Origin: Promerops cafer
Taxonomy: Eukaryota; Chordata; Aves; Passeriformes; Nectariniidae
Direction of reading: 5' to 3'
Length of the DNA: 64,000 nucleotides
NCBI GenBank assembly: GCA_013398275.1
Contig: VZSE01006234.1
Span: forward strand, 1,276,932-1,340,931
The notes beneath the pieces were generated by a model, which was not told the origin of the DNA, ran no database searches, and was given only the letters and a program-made list of their open reading frames with translations. The position numbers and the translations under genes are program-made. Shown piece after piece: positions 49,663 to 60,665 of the stretch. How positions within the stretch are numbered: position 1 is the stretch's first letter; each line of letters begins with the position of its first letter.

Positions 49663-50232
49663 CATAAAATCACAGAATGGCTTGGCTTGGAAGGGACCTT
49701 AAAGAACATTTTGTTCCAACCCCCTTTCATGTGCATGGACACCTTCCACTAGACCAGGTTGCTCAGAGCCCCATCCAGCCTGGCTTTGAACACTTCCAGG
49801 GATCAGGCATCCACCAGTTCTTTGGACAACCTGTGCCAGTGTCTTTTCACTACCTTAATAGTACAGACTTTCTTCTATTATCTAATCTAAATCTACCTTC
49901 TTTCAGTTGGCAGCCATTGACCCTTGTTCAGTTGCTACATGCCCTTGTAAAAAGTCCATCTCCAGCTCTCTTCTAAGCCCCCTCTCAGGTACTGAAAGGC
50001 TGCCAGAAGATCTCCTCAGAGCCTTCTCTTCTCCATGCTGAACAACCCCAGTTGTCCCAGCCTTTCCTAACTGGAGAGGTGCTCCAGCCCTCTGATCATC
50101 TTTGTGTCTCTCCTCTGCACTTGCTCCAACAGGTCCATGTTCTAGTGTAGGGGGGCCCAGAGCTGGACACAGAACTCCAGGGAGTTTCTCATGAGAGCAG
50201 GGCGGAGGAGGACAATCACCTCCCTTGACGTG
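49663..50232 (-). mobile_element. CR1 LINE fragment, about 570 bases
   Basis: Begins at AAAATCACAGAATGGCTTGG (CR1 3' end, reverse strand) and follows the CR1 3' UTR closely: GGACACCTTCCACTAGACCA, TACATGCCCTTGTAAAAAGT, TTCTCTTCTCCATGCTGAAC and CAGAGCTGGACACAGAACTC, ending near GGACAATCACCTCCCTTGAC. This is the longest and best preserved CR1 copy here. It stops before the RT domain, so it is a 5'-truncated insertion. Confidence 0.95.
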
Positions 50233-51131
50233 GAGTTTTCTGTTTGTATTCTACCTGGAAATAAAGGGCAATATTTTGCTACCATGCATCATTACATAGC
50301 TGTTTTTAGAAAAGCAAAGTGGATCTGTTAGGTGAAAGAAGCTCCATCATCTTTTCACCTTTGGCATTGCATATTGTAGTCTAGGTGCTGCTCCAAAGCA
50401 TGCTCTTAAGAGGAGCTCACAGCCGTCTCTTTGATATTTATGAGATTGCAATTTTAGATCAAGGAGTTTATTATTCTGTATTAGAAGGTGAACATAAAAT
50501 AAACTAAGCTAAAGGGCATACAACCTTTCAAAAGGTTTTCAGCCAGTTAAATATTTCTCTCTTTCTCTACTACATAATACTATATTTGAAAGCAAGGTTA
50601 CAAAATGCCTGGACGTGTTTTCTGTTAGCTCTGTGTCAAGATTGCAATCCAAATGCAACTGGCTGCTGCCCTTGAGGGAACAAAATGCCTTCTGAACCTT
50701 TGGGGTTGTTTTGGGAGTGGGGAGGGAAAGGGATAGATGGTGCTGGCATTACAGCTGACTTATTTAAATTGCAATTTACAGCTAGCCTACAGCTAGCCTG
50801 TTGACCAGTGTGTTTAACTGTTCTACATCTCTCAAACCAGTTGCTGGAGGCAAGCCATGTTCCAGCACTTTTCTGGAATGGTTTTATTGTTTGATAGTGG
50901 ACTTGCATTTTTTTCATTTAGTTTTTATCACACTCACAAATCTTTGTGGATTAGGTTCTGGTATGGCTGTTTCTCCCATAGCCTTTATTTTGTTTTAGGT
51001 TATATTTGTGCACTCTAAGTCAAATTTTTTACAAAAGGGGATGATGCAGAGCTCAGCTGTTGCTTGGCTCCTAGTGGGGCATAGGCAAAGAATTCTCCTC
51101 TGTGGTATCTGCCTGTATTTCACCAGGAGCT

Positions 51132-51144
51132 TGTGTGTGTGTGT
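51132..51144. repeat. Short GT microsatellite
   Basis: About six GT units. No other structure seen nearby. Confidence 0.8.
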
Positions 51145-52087
51145 TTGTCCTTAGCTGGGTTTTTGAAATGAAGATGAATTTTGATTTATGTGCAGAGATG
51201 AACTGTTTGCCCTGCAGAGAACAGCATGAAGGAATGTCTGTTGTTTTCTGAACCAGAGTGTTGCTGGATGCTCCAGCAGATGTGAAATGTATGCTTAAAG
51301 CTTTGCATATAAATATGCATCCATTCCTATTAGTTTTTCTGTGCACACATAACCATGAAATAAGGTTGCTCTCATGTATACGTGCAAACCCTGCACACAA
51401 GTTTATCATGTGGAAGATGCATCTCTTCACTTTGTTTCTTGCATGGGTGAGTGCAGCTGAGATTGGCCCATAGCTTATGGATTTTGTCTGTGGGTTACTT
51501 GAGTTGAACACATAGCAAGACTTAAAAGCCTGTATGTGGCTCTTGCAGCACTGGAGAGCACCTATGTGAGCATGCTGAGGTTCTCAGCATTTAATGAGAT
51601 ATGTGAGTGGCCATCCAGGTTTTCCTCATAATCCTCTCCCCCTCAACAAGTAAAGGTTCAGTACCTCTTGGGACCAGAACATTTTTGCCACCCTGTGGTT
51701 TGAAGATAGATAGTTAAGTGAAATGTGATAAGGGAAAGCCACTGAGATTTGTTGCTGTGGCAGAGTACTTTAACATCTGTGACCTTTGTCTCAAAAGGTG
51801 GGATTGAGTGGTTTTGGAGAACAGCAGGAATCTTGTCTTGGGAAACCTGTGATGTGGTTTGGAGTTGAGCTGTTGTGTGGCTTGCTGAAAGCTGTGTCAT
51901 CTCATGAATCTCAGCTGTGGAGAGCAATTTTTTTTTTCTATTATAAGAGTGCTTTTAATGCATTTACTAGTTAATGCACATGTATTTGTAGCAAAGCTTG
52001 TCTGTAGGGTGCTCTTCACCACTTGTTATGTCATGTTCATGGCAGAATCCAGGAGAAGTGGAATAAAAGAGGGAGAATTAGGCCCTG

Positions 52088-52180
52088 TTCTCTAATTATT
52101 CCTTTAATGGATTACCCTAATTAGAAATGCATTATTTAATAATTAAAATGCACTAATTTGTAATTCTGTAATGATCTAAG
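52088..52180. other. Homeodomain-core cluster, candidate enhancer
   Basis: In about 90 bases there are at least seven TAAT/ATTA cores on both strands (CTAATTATT, GGATTACCCTAATTAG, ATTTAATAATTAAAATG, CTAATTTGTAATTC). No repeat family is recognised. Confidence 0.3.
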
Positions 52181-53447
52181 TAGCTAGTCTTTGCAAGACC
52201 TGAAGAGGAGATTTAAAACCAGTTAGAGAGCTCTCATGTGACATCCAAACAACGTGCATGATCATTAATTTAAGCTTAATCCTTGCTTTTTGCCAAAATG
52301 CTTGTATGCACCTGCATATATAACCTCCTGTGTCTTTTGGGAACTTGGCTTTTCTCTTCAGCAGTGGGTTTTCTCAGGCAGTGTTCACACTTTCAGTAAC
52401 AGCCATAAACTGGCTTTACAGGAAGCTTTACTTTTTTTACAACTCTTCAGACCTTCTATACTACTACGGTATTTGCATGCTGGCAGAAATAAAGTCTTTA
52501 GCTCTGTCTCCTTAAGGAAAGCTCGTAGGTGCCTGTGCAATCCATCTCTTGAATCCCTTGGTCCTACTTGGGTCCCTGTTGGCAGAGAAGCAGAGGTATC
52601 AAAGCAAAGCTACTGCAAGGAGGTCACATGGATTTAAAAGACCACGCAAAGGTCTTTGCAGCAGAAATCCTGCTGTGTGCACTCAGTTTCAGACAGCAGG
52701 GACTCCACGTGGCTGTTCAGCCTTGGAACACAGGCATGCAAGGGAGCCCCTGCTCCCTGCAGAGCTCCTGTGCCGTGGGAGTCTGCTACTCATCTGCTTT
52801 AATGTCAGCAGAGGGGAAACCCTCATCCCTCAGCTATCCATGCAGCTTGGAAGATGAATATTTGTACACAACAGAGGTGAGATTTTCTTCAAATTTATTT
52901 TTAAAAACTACTTCTTCTGGAGGCTCTGCCTCCAAAATGCATCTGACAGCTGACCTCCAGCCTGAAGGCTGCTTTCACCTCCTCTTTCTCCTGCTTGGAG
53001 TTTGTTTTCCAATCCCATCTGAGTGACTCAGTGGTGATTATCCTCCATCTTAATGCAGTTCATGAAGGGAAGGCAACTGCACAGAGGAGCCCCGTGTTTC
53101 TCTGCAGGGCCTTGCAGACAGCCATGCTGTACCAGCAGAGACCTGCAGCCCATGTCCCCGTGCCTGGCACTGCAGTGACACAGGCATCCAGATGCACCAC
53201 ATTAATCTGAGTGCACTCTGTGGAAAGTTGTCACCAAGTGCTGCTGCTGTTTTTTTTCCCTCTGTGACCAGGGTGGAAATAGTTATTTGCACTTGTACTT
53301 AGAGTCCTGAATAAGCAGCATGCCTTACCTTACGACTTCTGTGCATTTTCCTTAGATATGCTATTTACTTTTGATGATTAATGCTGCTCAGAGCAGCAGT
53401 GTCTGGCATAACAAGATAGAGTTCTGGCTCTATTCAGCTGTAGCTGC

Positions 53448-53590
53448 AATCACGGAATCATAGAATATCCTGAGCTGGAAGGGACCCACAAGGATTGTGG
53501 AAGTCCAACTCCTGAAGCAGCTTGTACCGTGGTCTCCACAGTTACCAAAACACGTGGATCACTGTCCCAGCGCTGCCCAAGCATGCAGGA
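53448..53590 (-). mobile_element. Short CR1 3' end fragment
   Basis: AATCACGGAATCATAGAATA followed by TCCTGAGCTGGAAGGGACCC is a typical CR1 3' end on the reverse strand. Similarity is clear to about 53515 and doubtful after that, so the right edge is approximate. Confidence 0.8.
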
Positions 53591-56500
53591 AGTTTTGTCT
53601 CTAGCTGTACTGCAACTTTGAGAAAGCATTTCTTGTGTGTAACCACTGATGATGTAATTGACTAAATGCTAAGCGTTTTCTGGTTTTATTTTCCTGTTTG
53701 TGTAAAGCTTGTTTCAGCTGCAGCAGAGGATCTTTTTTTGGCTGTGATGAGGTGTGGAGTTGGCCCTTTGTAATTCTAGTTTGATGATCTGTGATTGCTT
53801 TAGTTTTCTGTATCTTTCAGCTCTGGGGATTTCTTTCTCTTTTCCAAACGATGTCACCTGGAATAGCTGCTTCTGCTGTCTCGAACCTAAATTTGCATTT
53901 AATTGTAAAATGAATTTGCATTTCACAGATTTCTTTCAAAATCTCTGTGGCTTGGGTTAAGGTTAAATCAGCTTTCCACATGATTCTATGACTTGCTCAG
54001 TCCTTTTGTATTCTGTGTATGAGCCTAATCTCTTCACTAAAGAACCATATTTCCTCAGACTGACATATTTGAGCTTTCAGTCTGTCATATGCATCTACTG
54101 ATTCATCTTTCAATTGATGAAGAATAAAGGAGGAAGGTCCCACACCACTACCTCTCTGCACAAAAGAGGATCCTTGCCTTGACATCTGTCTGTGCCCTGT
54201 GACTTGTTTTGTCATCCTCCCCTTCATCTGCAAGCCGTGCACGCCTGCTTTGCTGGGAGCCTGCTGCAAGGAGGGACTGCACTGCCTGCTCTTAAAGGTT
54301 GCAGAGGAACAACCACCCCCTCCACCCCAATTTCATATTGCTGCTGAGATTGCTTGGTGTTCGTGGTGAAGGCATCATCTCTCTTTTTCTCCTTTGTGTA
54401 GCATCTGGGATGTGAGCCCTGACTAGACCAGGGCATGTAAACACTGCAGTTGTGCAAACAATTACTTGTGCTAATTGCAAGGTCTCGGCAGCAGAGGAAC
54501 ACTTTGGAGCTGGGTGGGTGGCCTAGGAAAGGCTTTTTTTTGTGACAAGAAGTATGTAGAAACTGTGAGTCTATCCTGGGTACCATCAGCACGGCTTTTT
54601 TGCAGTAGTGCCAGCTTATCTTTAATCTTATGTGGGCTCTTGGCACTTCTGACCTGTGACTTGGGAGGAGCTAATTTATTTTAGCCTGCTCATAGTCTTT
54701 GCTGTGTGCTGTCCCCAAAACTGGTGCTCTCCTCTCCTTGTCAGCTTGTCTCCAAATGAGGTTTGCACCTCTTGCAGGGGGCAGGCCAGGGCTGTAGGGG
54801 GGATGCTGGTCTCTTGATGTGAGGTGGTCTCTGTATGGGATGGGCTCCTCTAGCCCCATGTTCTCTGGCCTGTCACTGCCTGCAGGTCTCCCCCTGCTGC
54901 CACCTTCCACCTCCATGGCCAAGGATATGCACCAGACCTGGCACACCTTGCTGATACACCAAGACTGACTACCTGGTCTTGTCAGGTGGACCCCAGTGGT
55001 ATTGGGGGGACATGTCAAGAGCAGCAGAAAAAGTTTCCAGTATCTGGGTGAGATCCTTTGTTTTGTTGCAGAAAAATTCAATATGTCCTTTCCCCTTTCT
55101 TGTCTTCTTGGTTTCCCATTTTTTACTTTATAGTTGTTTACATTTTGCCCCTGTCTGCCTATGCTCTCTTTTAAAAGGAGCTAAAAAAAATGACCTCATA
55201 AAACCTTTGCTCATGATTGACAGAGCTGCCCTGACACTGAGGCACAGAGGCCTGATTGAAGAGGGGGGGAGAAAAACAAATGGTGTTCTGGTTAATCTGA
55301 GAAAGAAAATTATTTTCTTTTCATTCTTTTAATAAGCCTGTGTGCAATGAGAAGGGGGAAAGGTAAAATAGAAGAGTTTAAATTCTGCACCAGGGAAGAT
55401 CTTGGTGTGTTCTGTCCCTGTGCACAGTGTGTAATTATACCCAAAATAGAGCAGTGATCTGAGGGAGGGAGGTGGGCTAGAGGACCAAGCAGGGAGGGGG
55501 CAGGGTTACTCACTTCAGAAGCACTATCCAAAAATAAGTCTCTATTTTTTTCCTGCTTTGTTTGATAAATGGGCTTGGTCTCATTAATACCATTTCTGGT
55601 TTGCTCTCTTTCCATCTTCATCTGCCCCCATTCTTTCTGCTATGTCACCATGGATGTGATGTCCCAGCTTGTGCTGGATCTGCTGTGCCAGAGATGCACC
55701 TGCAATGAAGGAGACTGGCAGCTGTCCGGGAAGCACTGGGGAGTGATGGGCTCTAGGAATGCAATCTGTGTTGATTGTAGCTCGTAGCTTTCTCTAATGT
55801 GTCTTCTAATTAGCTCCGTGGGTTTGGCTTTGTGTTGTCTCCCCTGCCCCTCCCAGACTGGAGCCTTTTCCTCTTGGTCCAAATATATTTCTGTAACTCT
55901 TCTTCGATCCACTGCGCCCCCATGACTTCTACCAGATTTACATACTTTGCTTCTGTGCCTTCTTTAGCTTTGATTTCTCTTCACTTTTTTTCCTTTTTCT
56001 TTGTTCTATTTACACATCTTCCTGCTTCTTCTATCTCATTTTCCTTCCAGTTATGCTCTCTGCTTTATTTTTCTCTCATTGCATTGCATTTTTCTAGGGC
56101 ATCACACTTACAATATAGCCACGAGGTAAAGGCCAACGGGCTTGCGAAGGAAACTGCTTTGCAAGAAAGTGAGAAATTCAGGTTAATTGGATGCAATCAG
56201 GTCAAAATTTAGTTAATCTTTGAGTGGGTGGGTGTGTTAGAGCAAGGCTGTGTATGCATGCCCAGTCTAGGGGCTGATTCAGGCATATTTGTTTCCAACT
56301 TCATATGAATAGGCACATTCCCTCAGAGACTGGGAGAGTGATGTGCATCTGGGGAAAACGACAGGAATACAAAAGTGACATCTCTTCGTGTCATAGCAGA
56401 GAAACTTCTTCCTTCTCTGGAAAGAGAACAAGGCTGTCAAACCATAGAGTAAGGGTAGCTGTAGAGCTGTAATACAATAAACAAGAGTGAAAGATCAAAT

Positions 56501-56756
56501 AGTGCATCTGTCCTCAGGAAAGGGTACTCTCTGTAGAGGGCAGAGGGACATTGCCTTTGTGTAGGATGAAGAGAGAGGGAAGATTCCTTCAGATATATCT
56601 ATTGATTTTTGTGTGTGTGTGAGATTAAGGAACGCCTTTAGTTTTTCAGAGCTGTCCCATTTTATTTAGCCATTGAGATGTTTGCTATATTTGAATGTCT
56701 GGATGGGATTAAAACTTAAGGAAATTGGTGCTGTAGTTGTGAGGGGGAAAAAAAAA
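53591..56756. other. Intron 1 stretch, no gene recognised
   Basis: A pyrimidine-rich part lies at 55930-56100. No recognisable coding, RNA or repeat feature. Confidence 0.55.
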
Positions 56757-57345
56757 AAATCATTGAATCCTTCAGACTGGAAGGGTCTTCAGTGCGTCCC
56801 TGAGGAGTCCAGTCTCCTGCTCAAAGCAAGGTCAGCATTGAACTTAGGCTGGGCTGCTCAGGGCTTTGTCCAGTTGGGTTTTGAAAACCTCAGAGTGTGG
56901 AGTCTGCACTGCTCCTCTGGGCAATGGCTGCAATAGCTGCACTATCTAAGTAGGAAAGACTCTATTGCTTCCATTTCATTTAAAAACTATTGTTTCCTTT
57001 TATTCTTCCATGTACTGCAGTAAAAAGCCTGGCTCCATCTCTTCTTTGTACTGGACAGAGGGCTGTTAGTGCTCTCAAATCTCTCCAGGCTGAACAAGCC
57101 CCAGTCTCTCAGCCTCTCCTTGCAGGGCAAGTCCTTCAGCCTCCTGAGGCCCTTGGTGGGCCTAGACTGGACCTGATCCAGTTTGTCAACATCTTCCTTG
57201 TGCTGACAGATCCAGAGCTGATCCATGTATGGTCTAGCAAGTGTTCAGTATGAAGGGAAATAAACACTTTCCTTAACCTACTGGTGAAAGTCCTGCAAAT
57301 ACAGTCATACATGCTCTTTTTAGCTGCCTCTGCTGCTGGGCAGAA
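56757..57345 (-). mobile_element. Older, diverged CR1 LINE fragment
   Basis: Starts with AATCATTGAATCCTTCAGAC followed by TGGAAGG, next to a poly-A run at 56748-56759, and continues through CAAATCTCTCCAGGCTGAAC, CCTCAGCCTCTCCTTGCAGG-like wording and ACTGGACCTGATCCAGTTTG, all CR1 3' UTR phrases in reverse orientation. It is more diverged than the 49.7 kb copy. The 57250-57345 part fits CR1 weakly. Confidence 0.8.
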
Positions 57346-60109
57346 CATGTACTCCTGAACCTCTCCTTGCTGTAAAGAAAGTTGTCTGATGGAGGCCAGT
57401 GTGGCATCTGAGTGGGGATCACCCTGCTTGACAGCTGACTGTCCCCCATCTAGGGCTGAAAGGAAAAGGATATGGCTCATCATTTCTGCTATGAGTTTGG
57501 CATGTGGGAGAGACAGTCTGCTGGGAGTGGTAAGGGCTCTGAAGGTAAGGTGGAGCTGCTGACCTTGTCATTAGAAATGAAGGGATGATTTGATACTGGG
57601 TGGAAGCTATTGCAAAACAAACTGCTGCTTGTATAAGAAAAAAACTAGCAAACAAAACTCCCCACTTCTCTTACTCATTGGGAAATAGTGACACTCTGGC
57701 TTCTATCATTTAGTACCATTAAATCAGGCCAATTAGGAGCAAAGCACTTTGAGTTTCTATGGCCAGGTACTCCTATGGCTGAACATGTGCTGCCAGGTAC
57801 AGCTAAAACACTGGAATCTTGTTTAGGTCTGCAGGGTAACTGTCATGTTGTCCATCTGTCACACAGGAGGGCAGTTTAAATAATTTCAGTCCTCCTGCAG
57901 TCTTAGGCCTTGCTGAGTATGGTTAAGGGCAGAGAGCATGCCTGCAAAAGTGGTGCTCCACTGCTCTAGGCTCTGATGTGTACTTTAAATTCTGAGCCCC
58001 ATGGTGGTGTGACAGATCTTTGCACTTCTTCACACAGTGGATGCTTGTCTTCATGCAAGTGGGTGTCCTCACCTGCATGGCTTGGTGTGACCACTGAACT
58101 GTAGGTTCACAAAAATACAGCCTGTTCAAAAGCTCTTTTACTTCCAATGCTGGTTTTGACTGTGTGATTATGGGCTAGAATCATTCACTTGTACGTCTTT
58201 GCATCTCAGTAGCTGAAATATAATATTAATGAATTAAAGGGCATTTTGGAAGCAATCTGAATTTTCAGAAATACGGTAGAAAATCAGCAAAAGGAATAAC
58301 AGATAATTTGTATGGAGAAGCCACTCAGAACTGTAAGCTGAGTCCTCTCTCTTTTCAATTTTGTTATAAATCATTCATGATTAGGGTCTGTAGGAGGATG
58401 CTAGAAAATGGAGATGTAGGAAACTTCTAGGAAGCTGGAAAGAATGCACTGTCCTGATGTAACCTCAAGTTTAATAAATACCTTGTTTCAAACATGTGCT
58501 CTGTCCACACTTGGGGGAATCTTCAATGGAGCCAAGGACTTAACGTTTTAAGAGGAAAGGCCCCAGTGATGAATCAGCTGGTCCAACTGGTCCATAAACA
58601 ATGAGCATTCATGCGCGTCAGGTGATTTCCCATTTTGGGTCTGTGTCAGAGCAGGGTTGGGAGGATGAGAGAGCTGCTGCACAAGTCGTGGCTTCAGGCT
58701 AGGGTGGGAGGTGGATTGGGGTGAATTAGACACCCTCCCTCAGCAACGTGGTGGCTCTTGGCTGTCTGATGTGGTTGGTTGCCATAGGAGCTTGGAGGTT
58801 GTCCATTTCCATGTTGCAAAGGAGATACCCACTCCAGACTGTGCATCAACAGGACATGGAGGCTCCCTTATCCAGGATTGAGGTGCCTTTGTGCCAAGGT
58901 GGGAGCTAAGATTTAGTCCTTGAGGAGTGAAGCCTTGGTACTTTCTGTGCCCCCTGGTAGGGCCCTTAAGCCCCCAAGGAAGGTGGCAAAGCACTCAGGC
59001 AGAAAGGCAGATGCAACGTTGCATCAACGAGGGACTCTATACCTTTTATCCTGTAGCTGTGCAAAGGCAGCCCACAGGCCCCTGGCTGAAACACTTTCAA
59101 ACATCTTTATCTGTAGTGTGCTAAATGCTCATGATTAGTTTTAATTCCAGCTATTTTCAGCTATTAAAGTGCTGCTTTCCTTGCATGGCCTCGTGCTTTT
59201 AATTAGCCAAAGCAAACCCATGTGCTACAAAATCCTTTCCCTCATCCAAAAGGAGGAGAGTTTTATAATTTCTGCCACAGCTCCTCTTTCAGACACACAA
59301 AACATGATCCAGTAGCTGGGCAACCCTCTGAGCTGCCGGGAGCCTGCACTGCTGCAGACTGTTTCCCTGGCACAGGAAGAGAGGGATGGAAGACCTCTTT
59401 TGCTGCAGGTATCTGTTCCTTGGCGCTCATCGCCGGGGACGGTGGGGACCGAGAATCTGCAACACAGACATGCCATGTCCCCTGGGCTGCTGAGTGGCAC
59501 GTGCAGAACCATGAGGCAGTGCCCACCTCCCTGCTCCGGTCCAGGTCCCCTCACAGACCCCCATTTGCTGCTCCTGCAGGCACCCTCTCTCCTCCTTTCT
59601 CCTGCTTTAAGTTAAGCACAGATTTTCAGATACGTGATACAATATCATCTTATTTTGTGTGCTATCTACTGTGCTAGCTGTATTCTCTGAACACAATAGC
59701 ACAAATTACTTTACATAACAGAAGTAGGGAATTCAATAATAGCAACAGTAGAGGGAAGGGAGAAGTGAACCACTGAAAAAAACAAGAGATGTTTCCAGCT
59801 ATGAGCTTTAATATACACAGGAGTGAAATCCAAAGCAAGACTGATTTTTTTTTTTTTTGCTGGGCCAGTCATAAAACAACAGAAACACCTTGATGGGGAG
59901 TGACATGGGGCGAAATCCAGGTGTCTGTTTTTCCTGAAATGCAGTGGAGAAGATAGGGGCACAGGGAATGGCCTTAGAATAGATGGGTGCTCAATCTGCA
60001 AGAGCTGTCAGTCTATCTCCTCCTAAATTGCACAGTGGGATCGTGGTCATAGCTTTATTTTACTCACCCTCCCTGTTTCATTTTTTTTCCATTTTTTCCC
60101 CCCTCTTTG
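57346..60109. other. Intron 1 stretch with one CTCF-like motif
   Basis: Unique sequence. The 59222-59677 frame (151 codons, +) overlaps minus-strand frames and has no recognisable domain. A T-run of about 14 lies at 59846-59860. Confidence 0.55.
58947..58960 (-). promoter_or_regulatory. CTCF-like motif (minus strand)
   Basis: On the minus strand the site reads CTACCAGGGGGCAC, one mismatch from the CTCF core. No flanking motif examined supports it further. Confidence 0.45.
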
Positions 60110-60665
60110 AGATGGTGATCAGCACTGCATATAATAATCTGAGTGTGATTCCAGCCCTGAATTATAGAGGGATCAGCACAGTCTTTGTATTGCTTCATCC
60201 TGTTCCTCCTGTGTTCTGACATCGTGGTGGTTTTATTTTTTTTTGCCACAGCTGCACAGTAAGCTGAGCTCAGCATTCAGCTGTTCCTATTGCCATCTAG
60301 ATTCCTTTCTTTGGTAAGAGAGTTATTCCACAAATTCGAAAGATGTGTGCAGTTTTCTCCTCTTTAGAGAGGCATTCAGCAACATTGAATATAACTTATT
60401 ATCACCGTCTATTTGCTTAGGTCTCACTCAGGTTCTTCCCTATTCCTTTTGGTCTTGGCTACATCAAATAACTTGGCGTTGTCTGCAATTTTGTCACTTG
60501 CTGTGTGTTCTCATTTCCAGCTAAGTGTGTTTAAGTAAAACGTGACACAGCCTAGAAATGAGTCTTTATCTCTCACAAAATTCACCGCCATAGTAAGGAT
60601 TTTAACACTGATGCAGTACAAACATTGACCGATTTTATTCATTCACTAGCTTGTCATTTTTGAAG
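60110..60665 (-). mobile_element. Very old CR1/L3-like LINE remnant
   Basis: Between 60350 and 60600 the + strand reads like the reverse complement of an ancient amniote CR1: CAGCAACATTGAATATAACT near 60380, then AACTTGGCGTTGTCTGCAAT, TTTGTCACTTGCTGTGTG and CTCATTTCCAGCTAAGTG. The flanks (about 60110-60340 and 60580-60665) fit the same element more weakly. Its decay suggests activity before modern birds. Match made from memory of the consensus. Confidence 0.6.

Larger units (their letters stand above)
50233..53447. other. Intron 1 stretch, no gene recognised
   Basis: Unique sequence with a GT microsatellite (51.13 kb) and the homeodomain-core cluster (52.1 kb). Confidence 0.55.

Noticed and set aside
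57268..57285. TTTCCTTAAC followed by CTAC, a U12 branch site and AC acceptor look-alike
   Set aside because: The bases after it do not encode the expected WFE block, and the sequence lies within a CR1 fragment.
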